A stretch of DNA of 64,000 nucleotides from Modestobacter lapidis (GTDB lineage Bacteria > Actinomycetota > Actinomycetes > Mycobacteriales > Geodermatophilaceae), in NCBI GenBank assembly GCA_019779905.1, contig JABAKE010000002.1:399084-463083 (forward strand), written 5' to 3'. Shown piece by piece: positions 15,993 to 25,619 of the stretch (position 1 is the first letter of the stretch; each line of letters begins with the position of its first letter). Position numbers and translations under genes: made by a program. Under the pieces are notes generated by a model. The model ran no database searches. It saw only the letters and a list, made by a program, of their open reading frames with translations, and was not told the origin of the DNA.

Positions 15993-16374
15993 CGGCGTGC
16001 TCCTCGTCGTCGTCGACGGTCGCCGCGGGGACGCCCTCGGGGTCGGTGTCGTCTCGAGCGCGGGCCGCGGTGCCGACCCGGGCCGCCGTTGCGGCGCGGA
16101 GCGCCGCGATCGCGGCGTCCCGCTCGTCGAGGGTGCGCGCCAGCTGGTCGAGCAGCCAGTCGACCTCGGCCATCCGGTAGCCCCGGAAGGCCGGCGAGAT
16201 GCGCAGCGCCCGGACGTCGTCGCCGGCGACCGGGCGGTCGTCGGGCAGCTCGACCGGTGAGCGGTCCAGGTCCGCCGGCGGCTGCGTCTCGCCGCGGCCC
16301 AGCAGCAGCGAGGCCCCGAGGAACAGCAGCCCGCCGACCACGAGCAGACCGAGGACGAAGACGACGGCGGACAC
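15985..16374 (-). CDS. DivIVA-domain membrane protein
   Basis: The 129 residues comprise one N-terminal transmembrane helix (VVFVLGLLVVGGLLFLGASLLL), a short linker, then RISPAFRGYRMAEVDWLLDQLARTLDERD, the DivIVA-like motif with a helix suited to a short coiled coil. Such proteins localise at curved membranes or the growth pole in actinobacteria. The C terminus is acidic and low-complexity. It lies in an operon with the LOG-family gene upstream and the SRPBCC gene downstream. Confidence 0.8.
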   Translation of the reverse strand: MSAVVFVLGLLVVGGLLFLGASLLLGRGETQPPADLDRSPVELPDDRPVAGDDVRALRISPAFRGYRMAEVDWLLDQLARTLDERDAAIAALRAATAARVGTAARARDDTDPEGVPAATVDDDEEHADA

Positions 16375-16380
16375 CGGCGG

Positions 16381-17205
16381 TCAGTCGTCGAGGGGAGCGG
16401 GCCGGGCGACCGTGCCGTCGACCCCGCGGGCGGCGGCCTCCCGCTCCACCTCGGCCGCCTCGATGACCGCAACCACCTCGGCCACGTCGTCGGTGACGTG
16501 CAGCAGGTCGAGGTCGCCGGGCGACACCGTGCCGGCCTCGATCATCGTGTCGCGGATCCAGTCGACCAGGCCGCTCCAGTAGGCGCTGCCGAACAGGATC
16601 ACCGGGAACCGGGTGACCTTCCGGGTCTGGACGAGGGTGAGGGCCTCGAAGAGCTCGTCGAGGGTGCCGAAGCCGCCGGGGAGGATCACGAAGGCCTGCG
16701 CGTACTTCACGAACATCGTCTTGCGCACGAAGAAGTAGCGGAACAGCACGCCGACGTCGACCCACTCGTTGAGCTCCTGCTCGAACGGCAGCTCGATGCC
16801 CAGCCCGACCGACATGCCACCGGCGTCGCAGGCGCCCTTGTTGGCTGCCTCCATCGCGCCCGGCCCGCCGCCGGTGATCACCGCGTACCCGGCCTTCGCC
16901 AGCTCGCCGCCGACCTGCTCGGCGGCCGCGTAGTACGGGGAGTCGGGCTTGGTACGGGCACTGCCGAACACGCTGACCGCGCGCGGCAGCTCGGCCAGCA
17001 GGCCGAACCCCTCGACGAACTCGGCCTGGATCCGCAGGACCCGCCACGGGTCGGCGTGCACCCAGTCGCTGCCGCCGCGGCGGTCCAGCAGCCGCTGGTC
17101 GGTCGTCGTCCCGGCGGTCTGCGGGTCGGGCTCGCCGCCCCGCAACGTGATCGGGCCGCGGTGCCGCGCCGGGCGCCGCCGCCGGCCGTCTGCTGTCTCG
17201 CTCAT
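16381..17205 (-). CDS. LOG-family protein (TIGR00730 Rossmann fold)
   Basis: This 274-residue cytoplasmic protein of the LOG family carries the nucleotide-monophosphate motif pair [15 protein letters not shown] and [13 protein letters not shown]. Family enzymes hydrolyse cytokinin riboside or other nucleoside 5'-monophosphates to base plus ribose 5-phosphate. The first 60 residues are an arginine-rich extension. ATG at 17205 is preferred. The gene follows dapE on the same strand, a common actinobacterial neighbourhood, with the stop of dapE slightly inside this start. Confidence 0.88.
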   Translation of the reverse strand: MSETADGRRRRPARHRGPITLRGGEPDPQTAGTTTDQRLLDRRGGSDWVHADPWRVLRIQAEFVEGFGLLAELPRAVSVFGSARTKPDSPYYAAAEQVGGELAKAGYAVITGGGPGAMEAANKGACDAGGMSVGLGIELPFEQELNEWVDVGVLFRYFFVRKTMFVKYAQAFVILPGGFGTLDELFEALTLVQTRKVTRFPVILFGSAYWSGLVDWIRDTMIEAGTVSPGDLDLLHVTDDVAEVVAVIEAAEVEREAAARGVDGTVARPAPLDD

Positions 17206-18335
17206 GTCCCACTCCCCCGAGGGTCGGTCAGATAGGCGACGAGGGCGTCCTCGGCCGGCTGCAGCCGGTCGATCCGGACGTGCTCGTCGACGGTGTGCGC
17301 CTGCTGCGGGTCGCCGGGCCCGTAGTTGAGCGCCGGGATGCCGAACGCGGCGAACCGGGCGACGTCGGTCCAGCCCAGCTTGGCCCGGGCCGGCCGCCCC
17401 ACGGCCGCGACGAAGGCAGCGGCCGCGGGCTCGGACAGGCCGGGCAGCGCGCCGCCGGCGGAGTCGGTGACCTCGAGGGTCACCCCGGCGGCCAGCGCCT
17501 CCGCGAAGACCTCCCGGACGTGCGCCAGGGCCTGGTCCTCGTCGCGGTCGGGCGCGAACCGGAAGTTGACGGTCACCCGGCAGGAGTCGGGGACGACGTT
17601 GCCGGCGACCCCGCCCTCGATCCGCACGGCGTTGAGGCCCTCCCGGTACTGCAGGCCGTCGATCTCCACCTCGCGCGCCGGGTAGGCCGCCAGCGCGGCG
17701 AGGATCCCGGCCGCCCCGTGGACGGCGTTGACCCCGAGCCACGAGCGGGCGCTGTGCGCCCGCCGGCCCGGGACGTCGAGGACCACCCGCAGCGTGCCCT
17801 GGCAGCCGCCCTCGACGGCACCGTCGGTCGGCTCGAGCAGGATCGCCAGATCGCCGTAGAGCCAGCCACGCAGCTCCCGGGCGACCCGGCCGAGGCCGTT
17901 GCGGGTGGCCTCGACCTCCTCGTTGTCGTAGAAGACGAAGGTGAGGTCGTGCGCGGGGGCGGCGCCCGGAACGCCGAAGCGCCCGGCCAGCCGGAGCATC
18001 ACCGCGTCGCCGGCCTTCATGTCGCTGGTGCCGCAGCCGTACAGCAACCCGGCTGCCCCGTCGACCCGGCTGGGTACGTTGCCGGCGACCGGAACGGTGT
18101 CCAGGTGGCCGGCGAGCACCACCCGGGAGGGCCGGTCGAGGTTCGTCCGGGCCAGCACGGTGTCGCCGACCCGGACCACCTCCAGGCCACCGAGTGCCCG
18201 GAGCGCGGCCTCGACCGCGTCGGCGAGCACCCGCTCGGAGCCCGAGGCCGACGGGACGTCGACCAGCGCGCGGGTCAGGGCCAGCACGTCGGCGGACAGG
18301 TCGAGCACGGGGGGCGGACCGGCAGGGGCTGTCAC
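17202..18335 (-). CDS. dapE: Succinyl-diaminopimelate desuccinylase
   Basis: This M20 metallopeptidase-fold enzyme hydrolyses N-succinyl-LL-diaminopimelate in lysine and peptidoglycan precursor synthesis. The metal-site motifs are [17 protein letters not shown] and the catalytic pair in [14 protein letters not shown] and the C-terminal [15 protein letters not shown] follow. 377 residues. The GTG at 18335 is preferred over one at 18341 because a TAGGCT box lies 8 nt upstream of it. It is divergent from dapD across about 58 bp, so the two succinylase-branch genes share a control region. Confidence 0.92.
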   Translation of the reverse strand: MTAPAGPPPVLDLSADVLALTRALVDVPSASGSERVLADAVEAALRALGGLEVVRVGDTVLARTNLDRPSRVVLAGHLDTVPVAGNVPSRVDGAAGLLYGCGTSDMKAGDAVMLRLAGRFGVPGAAPAHDLTFVFYDNEEVEATRNGLGRVARELRGWLYGDLAILLEPTDGAVEGGCQGTLRVVLDVPGRRAHSARSWLGVNAVHGAAGILAALAAYPAREVEIDGLQYREGLNAVRIEGGVAGNVVPDSCRVTVNFRFAPDRDEDQALAHVREVFAEALAAGVTLEVTDSAGGALPGLSEPAAAAFVAAVGRPARAKLGWTDVARFAAFGIPALNYGPGDPQQAHTVDEHVRIDRLQPAEDALVAYLTDPRGSGT

Positions 18336-18343
18336 GGGCACTG

Positions 18344-18349
18344 AGCCTA
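18344..18349 (-). promoter_or_regulatory. -10 box TAGGCT for dapE
   Basis: On the minus strand TAGGCT is 8 nt before the GTG at 18335. It faces the dapD box at 18379-18384 across a short shared intergenic region. Confidence 0.45.
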
Positions 18350-18378
18350 GGGGCCGCCCGCGGTGCGGGCCGCCTCGG

Positions 18379-18384
18379 TAGCGT
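18379..18384 (+). promoter_or_regulatory. -10 box TAGCGT for dapD
   Basis: TAGCGT lies 8 nt before the GTG at 18393 and supports that start over an upstream in-frame GTG or ATG. Confidence 0.45.
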
Positions 18385-18392
18385 GGCCCACC

Positions 18393-19373
18393 GTGACCAC
18401 AGCCACCGCCTCCCCGTCCGGCGCGACCGCCGTCGGCATCGCCACGGTGACCACCGCCGGCACCGTGCTGGACACCTGGTACCCCGCGCCCCGGCTCGGT
18501 GCGCCGCAGGGCCTGCCCACCGGCACCCGGCAGATCGGGATCCTGGAGGCCGAGGGCGAGCTGGGCCCGGACTACGGGGGTCTGGTGCGCACCGACGACG
18601 CCCGGGGCGTGCAGGTCTTCGCCGTCCGCACGGCGATCGCCGACCTGGCCGCCCCGCCGGTCGACGCGCACGACGTCTACCTGCGGCTGCAGCTGCTGTC
18701 GCACCGGCTGGTGCGCCCGCACGGGATGAACATGGACGGCGTGTTCGGGTTGCTCACCAACGTGGCGTGGACCAGCGCGGGGCCGGTCGAGGCGGCCGGG
18801 TTCTCCGCCGTCCGGATGCGGGCCGCGCTGGGCAACCTGACGGTCTTCTCCGTCGACAAGTTCCCGCGGATGGTCGACTACGTCGTTCCCTCCGGCGTGC
18901 GGATCGCCGACGCCGACCGGGTGCGCCTGGGCGCCCACCTGGCCGAGGGCACCACCGTCATGCACGAGGGGTTCGTGAACTTCAACGCCGGGACGCTCGG
19001 CCCCTCGATGGTGGAGGGCCGGATCAGCGCCGGGGTCGTCGTCGGCCCCGACTCCGACATCGGCGGCGGCGCCTCGATCATGGGCACCCTGTCCGGCGGC
19101 GGCAAGCAGGTCGTCTCGATCGGCGCGGGCTGCCTGCTCGGCGCCAACGCCGGCATCGGCATCTCCCTGGGCAACCGGTGCGTCGTCGAGGCCGGCTGCT
19201 ACGTGACGGCCGGTTCGCGGGTGACGCTGCCCGACGGTTCGGTGGTCAAGGCCGCCGACCTCTCCGGCCGCGACGGGCTGCTCTTCCGCCGGAACTCGGT
19301 GTCCGGCGCGCTCGAGGCCATCCCGCGGGACGGCGACTGGGGGGCGCTCAACGCCGCCCTGCACGCCAACTGA
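18393..19373 (+). CDS. dapD: Tetrahydrodipicolinate N-succinyltransferase
   Basis: This trimeric enzyme transfers succinate from succinyl-CoA to tetrahydrodipicolinate. Its 326 residues match the actinobacterial form of DapD: an N-terminal domain with [10 protein letters not shown], then a left-handed beta-helix of hexapeptide repeats ([48 protein letters not shown]). [13 protein letters not shown] is the conserved active-site stretch. A dispersed hairpin element starts at its stop codon. Confidence 0.93.
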   Translation: MTTATASPSGATAVGIATVTTAGTVLDTWYPAPRLGAPQGLPTGTRQIGILEAEGELGPDYGGLVRTDDARGVQVFAVRTAIADLAAPPVDAHDVYLRLQLLSHRLVRPHGMNMDGVFGLLTNVAWTSAGPVEAAGFSAVRMRAALGNLTVFSVDKFPRMVDYVVPSGVRIADADRVRLGAHLAEGTTVMHEGFVNFNAGTLGPSMVEGRISAGVVVGPDSDIGGGASIMGTLSGGGKQVVSIGAGCLLGANAGIGISLGNRCVVEAGCYVTAGSRVTLPDGSVVKAADLSGRDGLLFRRNSVSGALEAIPRDGDWGALNAALHAN

Positions 19374-19431
19374 GAAAGGAGCCCCTGCCCCCCACCGCTC
19401 GCACGCTCGCGGCGGGACCCTGCAGGGGCCC
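19374..19431 (+). repeat. Dispersed 3'-end hairpin element, copy 4
   Basis: It starts at the dapD stop. Perfect 8-bp arms GCCCCTGC (19381-19388) and 19422-19429 surround CACCGCTCGCACGCTCGCGG, a one-base variant of the shared core. Confidence 0.75.
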
Positions 19432-19484
19432 GGCCCGGCGCGGCGCGCGGCGCCGGCTCACCGGGTCCGCACAGCTGACGCACC

Positions 19485-19490
19485 TACCAT
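19485..19490 (+). promoter_or_regulatory. -10 box TACCAT, leaderless start
   Basis: TACCAT ends 8 nt before the ATG at 19499. Confidence 0.45.
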
Positions 19491-19498
19491 CGGCGACG

Positions 19499-20434
19499 AT
19501 GACCAGCGCCCCGGTGACGCCCCGTCGGCCACCGGCCCGGAGTGGCTCCACCGCGGTGCGGCCCCGGCAGCCGGCCCGCCGCGGGGGCCGACGTCCGGCC
19601 CGGCGGTCGCGCCGAGCTCGGCGTGCCGCCGTTGGCCGCGGGCTCGGCTGGCTGGCCGCCGTCGCCGCGCTCACCCTGGTGGCCGTGCTCGCCGTGCACC
19701 GGGATGCCCCCGGGACCACCCCGATCGCCGGCCGCTGCACCGTGGCCGGCTCCGACCTGACCCTCACCACCGCGCAGGCGGCCAACGCCGCCACGATCGC
19801 GGCAGTGGCCCGCAGCCGCGGGCTGCCGCAGCGGGCGACGGTGATCGCCCTGGCGACGGCGCAGCAGGAGTCGCGGATCCGCAACCTCGACTACGGCGAC
19901 CGCGACTCCCTGGGCCTGTTCCAGCAGCGCCCCTCGCAGGGCTGGGGCAGCGAGGCGCAGGTGCAGGACCCGGTCTACGCCACCGGCAAGTTCCTCGACG
20001 GGCTGGTGAAGGTGCCCGGCTGGGAGACCGGTGACCTGACGACTACCGCGGACGCGGTGCAGCGCAGCGCGTTCCCGCTGGCCTACCGACAGTGGACCGG
20101 CATGGCCCAGACGCTGGCCGGCGCGCTGCTGTCGGACTCACCCGCGCAGCTGTCGTGCACCTTCAGCCCGCCTCAGGCGAGCGGCCCGGTCGAAGACCGC
20201 GCGGCCGCCGTCGCCGACGTCGTCCGCCGCGAGGCCGGTACCCCGACCGTCCTGCCCGGCGGTCTCGTCTCGGTGGCCGCGGCCGGGTGGCCGGAGGCGA
20301 GCTGGGCCGTGGCGCACGCCGAGCGGCTGCAGCTGGCCGGGGTGCGCTTCGCCGACTGGTCGTGGAGCCCGGGCGGCGGCTGGGTCCAGACCGGCGAGGT
20401 CGTCGGTGATCTACAGCTACAGCTGGCCAACTGA
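19499..20434 (+). CDS. Membrane-anchored lytic-transglycosylase-like protein
   Basis: The 311 residues consist of an arginine-rich cytoplasmic N terminus, one transmembrane helix (about residues 55-70), and an extracytoplasmic domain with TAQQESRIRNLDYGDRDSLGLFQQRPSQGWGSEAQVQDPVYA. The E in QQES plus the GLFQQRPSQGWG stretch resemble SLT/goose-lysozyme-like catalytic surroundings. Close relatives are widespread in actinobacteria and are often misnamed heavy metal transporter. Peptidoglycan cleavage is inferred. The ATG at 19499 has a -10-like box TACCAT 8 nt upstream. Confidence 0.78.
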   Translation: MTSAPVTPRRPPARSGSTAVRPRQPARRGGRRPARRSRRARRAAVGRGLGWLAAVAALTLVAVLAVHRDAPGTTPIAGRCTVAGSDLTLTTAQAANAATIAAVARSRGLPQRATVIALATAQQESRIRNLDYGDRDSLGLFQQRPSQGWGSEAQVQDPVYATGKFLDGLVKVPGWETGDLTTTADAVQRSAFPLAYRQWTGMAQTLAGALLSDSPAQLSCTFSPPQASGPVEDRAAAVADVVRREAGTPTVLPGGLVSVAAAGWPEASWAVAHAERLQLAGVRFADWSWSPGGGWVQTGEVVGDLQLQLAN

Positions 20435-20461
20435 GAGATCGGAACTGTCGTAGCCGCTGGA

Positions 20462-20467
20462 CAGACT
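20462..20467 (+). promoter_or_regulatory. Possible -10 box CAGACT
   Basis: CAGACT lies 6 nt before the GTG at 20474, the same spacing as the TANNNT boxes elsewhere in the window, but the match is weaker. Confidence 0.3.
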
Positions 20468-20473
20468 CGGCTC

Positions 20474-22087
20474 GTGATCGATCCGAGGGAAGCCAGACCC
20501 CAGCGATGGGACGACATGACCCGGGACGCACTGGAAGAACTCCTCGCAGGCGGGCTGACGCCCGACCGGATCGGCGAGCTCTACGCCCGCAGCGGCTCCC
20601 TCGTCCGGCTGGTCGCACGCCGCTGGGGACTCGATTGCCGAGCGCTGCGTGCCCGGTCGCTCGGTCTGAGCATCACCGATCCGGACATCGCGGCGCAGTT
20701 CGTGCGTGTGGTCGACGGGGCACCGTTGAGCCACCTGCCGGCTGACTTGATGTCCGGGAGCGGGGCCCGGTGTCGATGGCGGTGCCCTGACTGTGCCGAG
20801 GAGTGGGTCACCTCCGTGGCGAACCGCACCAAGCGGAAGTCTGGTTGCCCAGCATGTGCACGGGAGCGCGGGCTCGCACTGGCGCGATCCCGGGTCGCAA
20901 AGTCATCGCCGCTGTCCGTGGCCAGACCAGGACTCGTCGCTGAGTTCGTGACGAACCTCAGCCGGCCGGACCGAGGCCTCGAGAGCACGCCCAGCGGGTC
21001 ACATGACCGCGTGCGCTGGCGCTGCCGCCGAGGACACGAGTGGGAAACCACGGCACGTCAGCGCGTGCGGCACGCTACGCAATGCCCCACGTGCCTGGCC
21101 GGCCTCTGGACGAGCCGCCTGGAGTTCCAGGTCGCCGAACTCGTGCAGGCCAGCACGGGTGTCACCGTGAGCGTCGGCGCTCGCGTGCGTCGAACCGACC
21201 GCGCGGCGGACGAGCACATCGACCTGCTGATCGACTCCCTCGACCTGCTCATCGACCTCGACCCCAGTCGCTGGCACTCGTCTCACGAGTCGGTGGAACG
21301 AGACACTCGCAAGCTCGAACGGCTCGCGGGACGCCAGTACGTCCGGGTGCGGCCGAGGACTCTCGGGTTGCTGCGTTCAGGGCGGGCAACCGTCGAGCAG
21401 CAGATCTTCCTGTCAACGGACGACGAACACGACCCGTGGTCGTGGTCCCTGGCCGTGCTGCAGGTCGTGGCGGCGATCTCGCCATCGACACGGATCCAGG
21501 ACCTCACGCCCCTCGCGGAGGATGCGGCGCTGGCTCGTGCTGACCGCCGGTGGCGGGCCCTTCGAACAGACCCACGGCGACGGAGTCTGCGCTCGGAGCA
21601 CCCCCTCGTGGCCGACCAACTCGTCGAGGTGGTCGGACGTCCAGGTCTCACTGCAGCCGACCTCACGCCCGCAGGCGAGGACCGGGTCCTGTGGATGTGC
21701 CCGGAGTGCGGACACCGATGGGAGGCGCGCGTGGCGAATCGCACGCTGCTCGGAACCGGCTGCCCACCCTGCTCCTACCGCCGAGGCGCCGCTCGATCTG
21801 CGAGGCCACGACCGGGGCGCAGCTTCGCTGATCGCCACCCACTGTTGGCCGGGTACTTCGTCGACAACGTGACCCACCCCGGCGTGGGGCCGGGCCAGCT
21901 CAAGCCCAACAGCATCGACCGCTGCTCGTGGACCTGCCCGCACTGCAAGGGCCCATGGATCGCGACGCCGCACGCGCTCAACCAGCGACCACGAGGCGGT
22001 TGTCGCGGTTGTTCGTCCACGCGGATGGCATCCAGCCGCCGACAACGCCCATCGGGCTCCGGCGCGGTCCAGCCGACGATCGGCTGA
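20474..22087 (+). CDS. Four-zinc-module protein with Vsr/DUF559-like nuclease core
   Basis: 537 residues. Four copies of a treble-clef module resembling PF14311 are visible: C104/C107/C125/C128, C184/H188/C204/C207, C409/C412/C430/C433 and C488/C491/C510/C513, each of the form WxCPxCxxxW...NR...GCPxC. Between modules 2 and 3, residues 214-295 look like a PD-(D/E)XK Vsr/DUF559 fold: E217, D250 (HIDLLID), IDLDPSRWH (261-268), RDTRK (276-280) and YVRVR. A helix-turn-helix-like N terminus (GLTPDRIGELYARSGS) precedes the modules. DNA cleavage is inferred. Codon use is less GC-biased than in the neighbours and it splits a run of housekeeping genes, suggesting transfer. Confidence 0.75.
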   Translation: MIDPREARPQRWDDMTRDALEELLAGGLTPDRIGELYARSGSLVRLVARRWGLDCRALRARSLGLSITDPDIAAQFVRVVDGAPLSHLPADLMSGSGARCRWRCPDCAEEWVTSVANRTKRKSGCPACARERGLALARSRVAKSSPLSVARPGLVAEFVTNLSRPDRGLESTPSGSHDRVRWRCRRGHEWETTARQRVRHATQCPTCLAGLWTSRLEFQVAELVQASTGVTVSVGARVRRTDRAADEHIDLLIDSLDLLIDLDPSRWHSSHESVERDTRKLERLAGRQYVRVRPRTLGLLRSGRATVEQQIFLSTDDEHDPWSWSLAVLQVVAAISPSTRIQDLTPLAEDAALARADRRWRALRTDPRRRSLRSEHPLVADQLVEVVGRPGLTAADLTPAGEDRVLWMCPECGHRWEARVANRTLLGTGCPPCSYRRGAARSARPRPGRSFADRHPLLAGYFVDNVTHPGVGPGQLKPNSIDRCSWTCPHCKGPWIATPHALNQRPRGGCRGCSSTRMASSRRQRPSGSGAVQPTIG

Positions 22088-22220
22088 GCACGACGCGGCA
22101 GCGAACGCGGTTTCGGCCGCGCTCGACGGTCACGCCCATCGCCGGTTGGACGAGCTGCGGGCGGCCCTCCAGCAGCACGCTCGCCCGGGCCGGCTGAGCG
22201 GCCGTCGCGGCCGGAAGCGC

Positions 22221-23345
22221 TCAGCCCGCCAGGCGCGCGACCGCCGCCTCGATCCGCTCGTCGGAGGCGGTCAGCGCCATCCGCACGTGCCGCGAACCGG
22301 CCGGGCCGTAGAAGCTGCCCGGTGCGGCGATGACGCCGAGCCCGGCCAGCCAGTCGATCGTCGTCCAGCAGTCCTCGTCCCGGGTGACCCACAGGTAGAG
22401 GCCGGCCTCGGAATGGTCGATCCGCGCGCCGGCGGCGCGCACCGCCGCGGTCAGCTTCGCGCGGCGGCGGCCGTACCGGGCCCGCTGCGCCTCGACGTGC
22501 TCGTCGTCGGACAGTGCGGCCACCATCGCAGCCTGCACCGGCGTGGGCACCAGCAGCCCGAGGTGGCGGCGGGCCTCCCAGACCCGCCGCACCAGCGCCG
22601 GGTCACCGGACAGCAGCCCGCCGCGGTAGCCGGCAGCCGTGGATTGCTTGGACAGCGAGTGCACGGCGAGCAGGCCGGTGTGGTCGGGACCGGCCACGGC
22701 CGGGTGCAGCACGGAGCGCGGCGCGACGTCCCAGCCCAGCTCGACGTAGCACTCGTCGGCGACGACCGGGACGCCTTGCTCGCGGCCCCAGCGCACCCAA
22801 CGGGCGAGCTCGTCGTCGGAGAGCACCCGGCCGTGCGGGTTCCCCGGCGAGTTCAGCCAGGCCAGCACGACGTCGGCGGCGTCGTCCGGTGGGGTGTCGG
22901 TGCGCAGCACCTGCAGCCCGGCGACGATCGCGCCGACCTCGTAGGTGGGGTAGGCGACCTCGGGGACGACGACGGTGCCACGGCCGGACAGTCCGAGCAT
23001 GGTCGGCAGGAACGCGACCAGCTCCTTGGAACCGATCGTGGGGATCACCGAGGGGTCGGCGCCGAACGGATCGGCCAGCGTGACGCCCAGCCGCCGCTGC
23101 AGCCAGCCCGCGGCGGCGCGGCGCACGTCGGCGGTGCCCAACGCGGTCGGGTAGCCCGGCGCGTTGCCGGCCGCCGCCAGCGCCTCGACCAGCACCTGCG
23201 GTGTGGGGTCGACCGGCGTGCCGATCGACAGGTCGACGACGCCGCCGGGATGCTCGGCCGCACGGGACCGGGCCGGCGCCAGGGAGTCCCAGGGGAAATC
23301 CGGCAACCGGTGGGCGGCCCCCGCCCGAGGTGCCGCCGCGGTCAC
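22221..23345 (-). CDS. dapC: Succinyldiaminopimelate transaminase
   Basis: This fold-type I PLP aminotransferase makes N-succinyl-LL-diaminopimelate in the succinylase branch shared with dapD and dapE in this window. The 374 residues include IGTPVDPTP, ADECYVELGW and the PLP lysine in VHSLSKQSTAAGYRGG. It is probably a cytosolic dimer. The GTG at 23345 overlaps the ferredoxin stop (GTGA), so the pair is translationally coupled; the fdxA-dapC order is standard in actinobacteria. Confidence 0.92.
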   Translation of the reverse strand: MTAAAPRAGAAHRLPDFPWDSLAPARSRAAEHPGGVVDLSIGTPVDPTPQVLVEALAAAGNAPGYPTALGTADVRRAAAGWLQRRLGVTLADPFGADPSVIPTIGSKELVAFLPTMLGLSGRGTVVVPEVAYPTYEVGAIVAGLQVLRTDTPPDDAADVVLAWLNSPGNPHGRVLSDDELARWVRWGREQGVPVVADECYVELGWDVAPRSVLHPAVAGPDHTGLLAVHSLSKQSTAAGYRGGLLSGDPALVRRVWEARRHLGLLVPTPVQAAMVAALSDDEHVEAQRARYGRRRAKLTAAVRAAGARIDHSEAGLYLWVTRDEDCWTTIDWLAGLGVIAAPGSFYGPAGSRHVRMALTASDERIEAAVARLAG

Positions 23346-23662
23346 TCCGCCTGCGGCGGAAGGGCGGCCACCAGCGGGTGGTCCTTGGGGATCTTGCCCG
23401 TCTTGGCGGCACCACCGGGGCTGCCCAGGTCGGAGAAGAACTCCACGTTGGCGTTGTAGTAGTCCTTCCACTTGTCCGGGACATCGTCCTCGTAGTAGAT
23501 GGCCTCCACCGGGCAGACCGGCTCGCAGGCACCACAGTCGACGCACTCGTCGGGGTGGATGTAGAGCATCCGTTCGCCCTCGTAGATGCAGTCCACCGGA
23601 CACTCGTCGATGCACGCCTTGTCGAGAACGTCGACACAGGCCTGGGTGATGACGTAGGTCAC
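23342..23662 (-). CDS. fdxA: 7Fe ferredoxin (3Fe-4S/4Fe-4S)
   Basis: This small electron carrier has 106 residues and begins TYVITQACVDVLDKACIDECPVDCIYEGERMLYIHPDECVDCGAC in overlapping motifs: CVDVLDKACIDECP gives the 3Fe-4S-type ligands and CVDCGACEPVCP the 4Fe-4S ligands. An actinobacterial C-terminal extension (FFSDLGSPGGAAKTGKI) is present. The GTG at 23662 has GGAGG eight bases upstream; 22 further in-frame codons upstream are not conserved. It is probably co-transcribed with dapC. Confidence 0.93.
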   Translation of the reverse strand: MTYVITQACVDVLDKACIDECPVDCIYEGERMLYIHPDECVDCGACEPVCPVEAIYYEDDVPDKWKDYYNANVEFFSDLGSPGGAAKTGKIPKDHPLVAALPPQAE

Positions 23663-23841
23663 GGGGTTCCTCCGGGGGCGCACGGGCGGCGACCCTGGCC
23701 ACGGCCAGGGTCGGTTCGATCGTGCCAAGTATCCCCTGCCCCTGGTCGGCCTGCGAAAGGGGTGCCCGGACCCGCCGACCGGCTCCGCGCGGCCGCCGAC
23801 GGAAGGTCACCCCCAGGGGAGGGCGAAGATCGCCGCTCGGC

Positions 23842-24186
23842 GTGGTCGACCTCGAACTGCTGGCCGGGCGCCGACGGCCGGGCCTGGAGGGCGACCGGCT
23901 CGGCGAGTGGCTGCTGCGCGCCGGCGGTGGCTCCACTGCGGGCCAACTCCGCCCTGGTGGCGGGCGCGCCCCCGGACGACGCCTGGCTGACCGGCTACCG
24001 CGACGGGGCCTGGCCACCGAGGTGATGGCGGGGCTATAGCGGGCTGCAGCACTGGGGGCCGGACGCGGCGCCTGCTCGGTGCACCTGCGGGTCGTCGCGG
24101 CCAACCGGGCCGCCCTCGCCCGCTACCGGCGGTCGGCCTTCATCGGGCACCATCGCTGCCGCTACCGGCGCCGCCGCCCCGGCTGA
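23842..24186 (+). pseudogene. Decayed GNAT N-acetyltransferase gene
   Basis: Pieces of a GNAT protein survive in different frames: LEGDRLGEWLLRAGGGST, then after a frameshift RANSALVAGAPPDDAWLTGY, then (with the middle missing) GLATEVMAGL, then after another shift [22 protein letters not shown]. This order matches the start and end of a common actinobacterial GNAT family. At least two frameshifts and a large internal deletion make it non-functional. Its tail overlaps the 3' end of the minus-strand membrane protein gene. Confidence 0.65.
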
Positions 24187-24589
24187 CGGCCTGCGCCGCG
24201 CCCGCGGGCGGGCGCGGCGGCGCGCCCAGCATCCGGCCGACGGCGAGCGACGCCGCGACCACGCCGAGCAGCAGGAACGCCAGGTTGACCAGTTGCGTGG
24301 CGCCGTCCCCACCGGTGATCAGGAGATCCCCCTCGGGCCGGCGGACCGAACCGCCGACGGCGATGACCAGCCACACCACCGCCGGCAGGGCGCCGACCAG
24401 CCGGGAGCCCGACAGCCGGTGCGCGGCCCGCACGAGCACCAGGTTGCCGGCCACCGCGGCGAGCACCGACACCGGCACCGGGACGCCACCCACCCGCCAC
24501 GGCAGCCAGAAGACCTCCACCAGAGCCAGCCAGCCGGCCACCAGGACGGCCAGCAGCGCCCAGCCGAGCCGCCGCAGCGACCGGCTCAC
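24140..24589 (-). CDS. Small integral membrane protein
   Basis: This 149-residue protein has four predicted transmembrane helices and a low-complexity C terminus. A family found next to mshB in actinobacteria has the same look ([31 protein letters not shown], then [18 protein letters not shown]), but its function is unknown to me. The GTG start overlaps the mshB stop (GTGA), indicating an operon. The last 40 bases overlap the GNAT pseudogene on the other strand. Confidence 0.75.
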   Translation of the reverse strand: MSRSLRRLGWALLAVLVAGWLALVEVFWLPWRVGGVPVPVSVLAAVAGNLVLVRAAHRLSGSRLVGALPAVVWLVIAVGGSVRRPEGDLLITGGDGATQLVNLAFLLLGVVAASLAVGRMLGAPPRPPAGAAQAVSRGGGAGSGSDGAR

Positions 24590-25485
24590 GGCAGGCCGGC
24601 GAAGAGGTCGTCCTCCCAGCCGGCCGCGCCGGCGCCGGCCGGGCCACGCTGCCCGCGGACCAGCCGGTAGTACTCGGTGGCCATCACTTCCAGGCCGAGG
24701 TTGTTCGACAACGCGAAGAACGGGCCGTCCACGGTGATCTGGGTGGGGTGGGAACGCATCGCGGCGTCCTTGTCCGCCGCGTGCGCGCTGCCGTCGACGG
24801 CGGCGGTCACCAGCTCGTCGGGCACCGCGAAGGGCACCTCGTCGATGTCACCGAGCCCCTCGAACGGGGAGGCCTCGCCGAGCGCGGCCATGGCGGCGAT
24901 GCCGTCGCGCAGCACCGAGCGGGGCATGCAGCACCAGTAGACCTTCGCGACCTCCCAGGCCTCGCCCAGCTCGGGCCGGTGGGTGGGGTCGGCGGCCAGT
25001 TCCACGGCGCGCATCGCGACCCGGTGGGCCTGGATGTGGTCGGGGTGGCCGTAGCCGCCGTTCTCGTCGTAGGTGACCAGCACCTGCGGGCGGACCTCCC
25101 GGACGACGGCCACCGCATGGTCGGCCGCCTCGTCCAGGTCGGCGTTCCAGAAGGCGCGCGCGGCGCCGTTGGCCGGCGTCCCCATCATCCCGGAGTCGCG
25201 GTACCGCCCGGCGCCGCCCAGGAACCGCCAGTCGGTGACGCCGAGCGCGGCCATGGCCGCGGCGAGCTCGCTGATCCGGTAGCCGCCGAGCTGGTCGGCC
25301 CGGTCAGCGGCGAGCTGCCCGAGCTCGGGCACCAGGACCTCACCCTCCTCACCGAGCGTGCAGGTGAGCAGGGTGACGTGCGCCCCCTCCGCGACGTAGC
25401 GGGCCATGGTGGCCCCGTTGTTGATCGTCTCGTCGTCGGGATGGGCGTGCACGAACAGCATGCGGTGGTCTGTCACGCGAGCCAT
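24586..25485 (-). CDS. mshB: N-acetyl-1-D-myo-inosityl-2-amino-2-deoxyglucopyranoside deacetylase
   Basis: This zinc-dependent deacetylase of mycothiol synthesis removes acetate from GlcNAc-inositol. The 299 residues include the LmbE/PIG-L motifs [15 protein letters not shown] (Asp/His metal ligands) and [12 protein letters not shown]; MshB-specific stretches [16 protein letters not shown] and [11 protein letters not shown] are also present. This identifies a mycothiol-producing actinobacterium. It precedes the membrane protein gene with a 4-nt overlap and follows a terminator at the end of the dpp operon. Confidence 0.93.
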   Translation of the reverse strand: MARVTDHRMLFVHAHPDDETINNGATMARYVAEGAHVTLLTCTLGEEGEVLVPELGQLAADRADQLGGYRISELAAAMAALGVTDWRFLGGAGRYRDSGMMGTPANGAARAFWNADLDEAADHAVAVVREVRPQVLVTYDENGGYGHPDHIQAHRVAMRAVELAADPTHRPELGEAWEVAKVYWCCMPRSVLRDGIAAMAALGEASPFEGLGDIDEVPFAVPDELVTAAVDGSAHAADKDAAMRSHPTQITVDGPFFALSNNLGLEVMATEYYRLVRGQRGPAGAGAAGWEDDLFAGLP

Positions 25486-25558
25486 TACATCGCGACCCTT
25501 CGGGCCGCACCGCGGCCAGGTGCCGTTCCCCTGTCGCGGGGAGCCGTTGCGTCGAGCT

Positions 25559-25586
25559 CCGGCGGGACCCTCCGGGTCCGCGCCGG
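25559..25586 (-). terminator. Terminator at the end of the dpp operon
   Basis: The arms CCGGCGGGACCC (25559-25570) and 25574-25586 pair with one bulged G around a 3-nt loop, 34 nt past the dppF-like stop on the minus strand. Confidence 0.5.
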
Positions 25587-25619
25587 ATCACGACTGGACT
25601 GCCCGTGGTCGTCGGTTCC

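Noticed and set aside
17202..19364. Single 720-codon minus-strand gene covering dapE and more
   Set aside because: The extension is antisense to dapD; dapE homology begins at about 18335.
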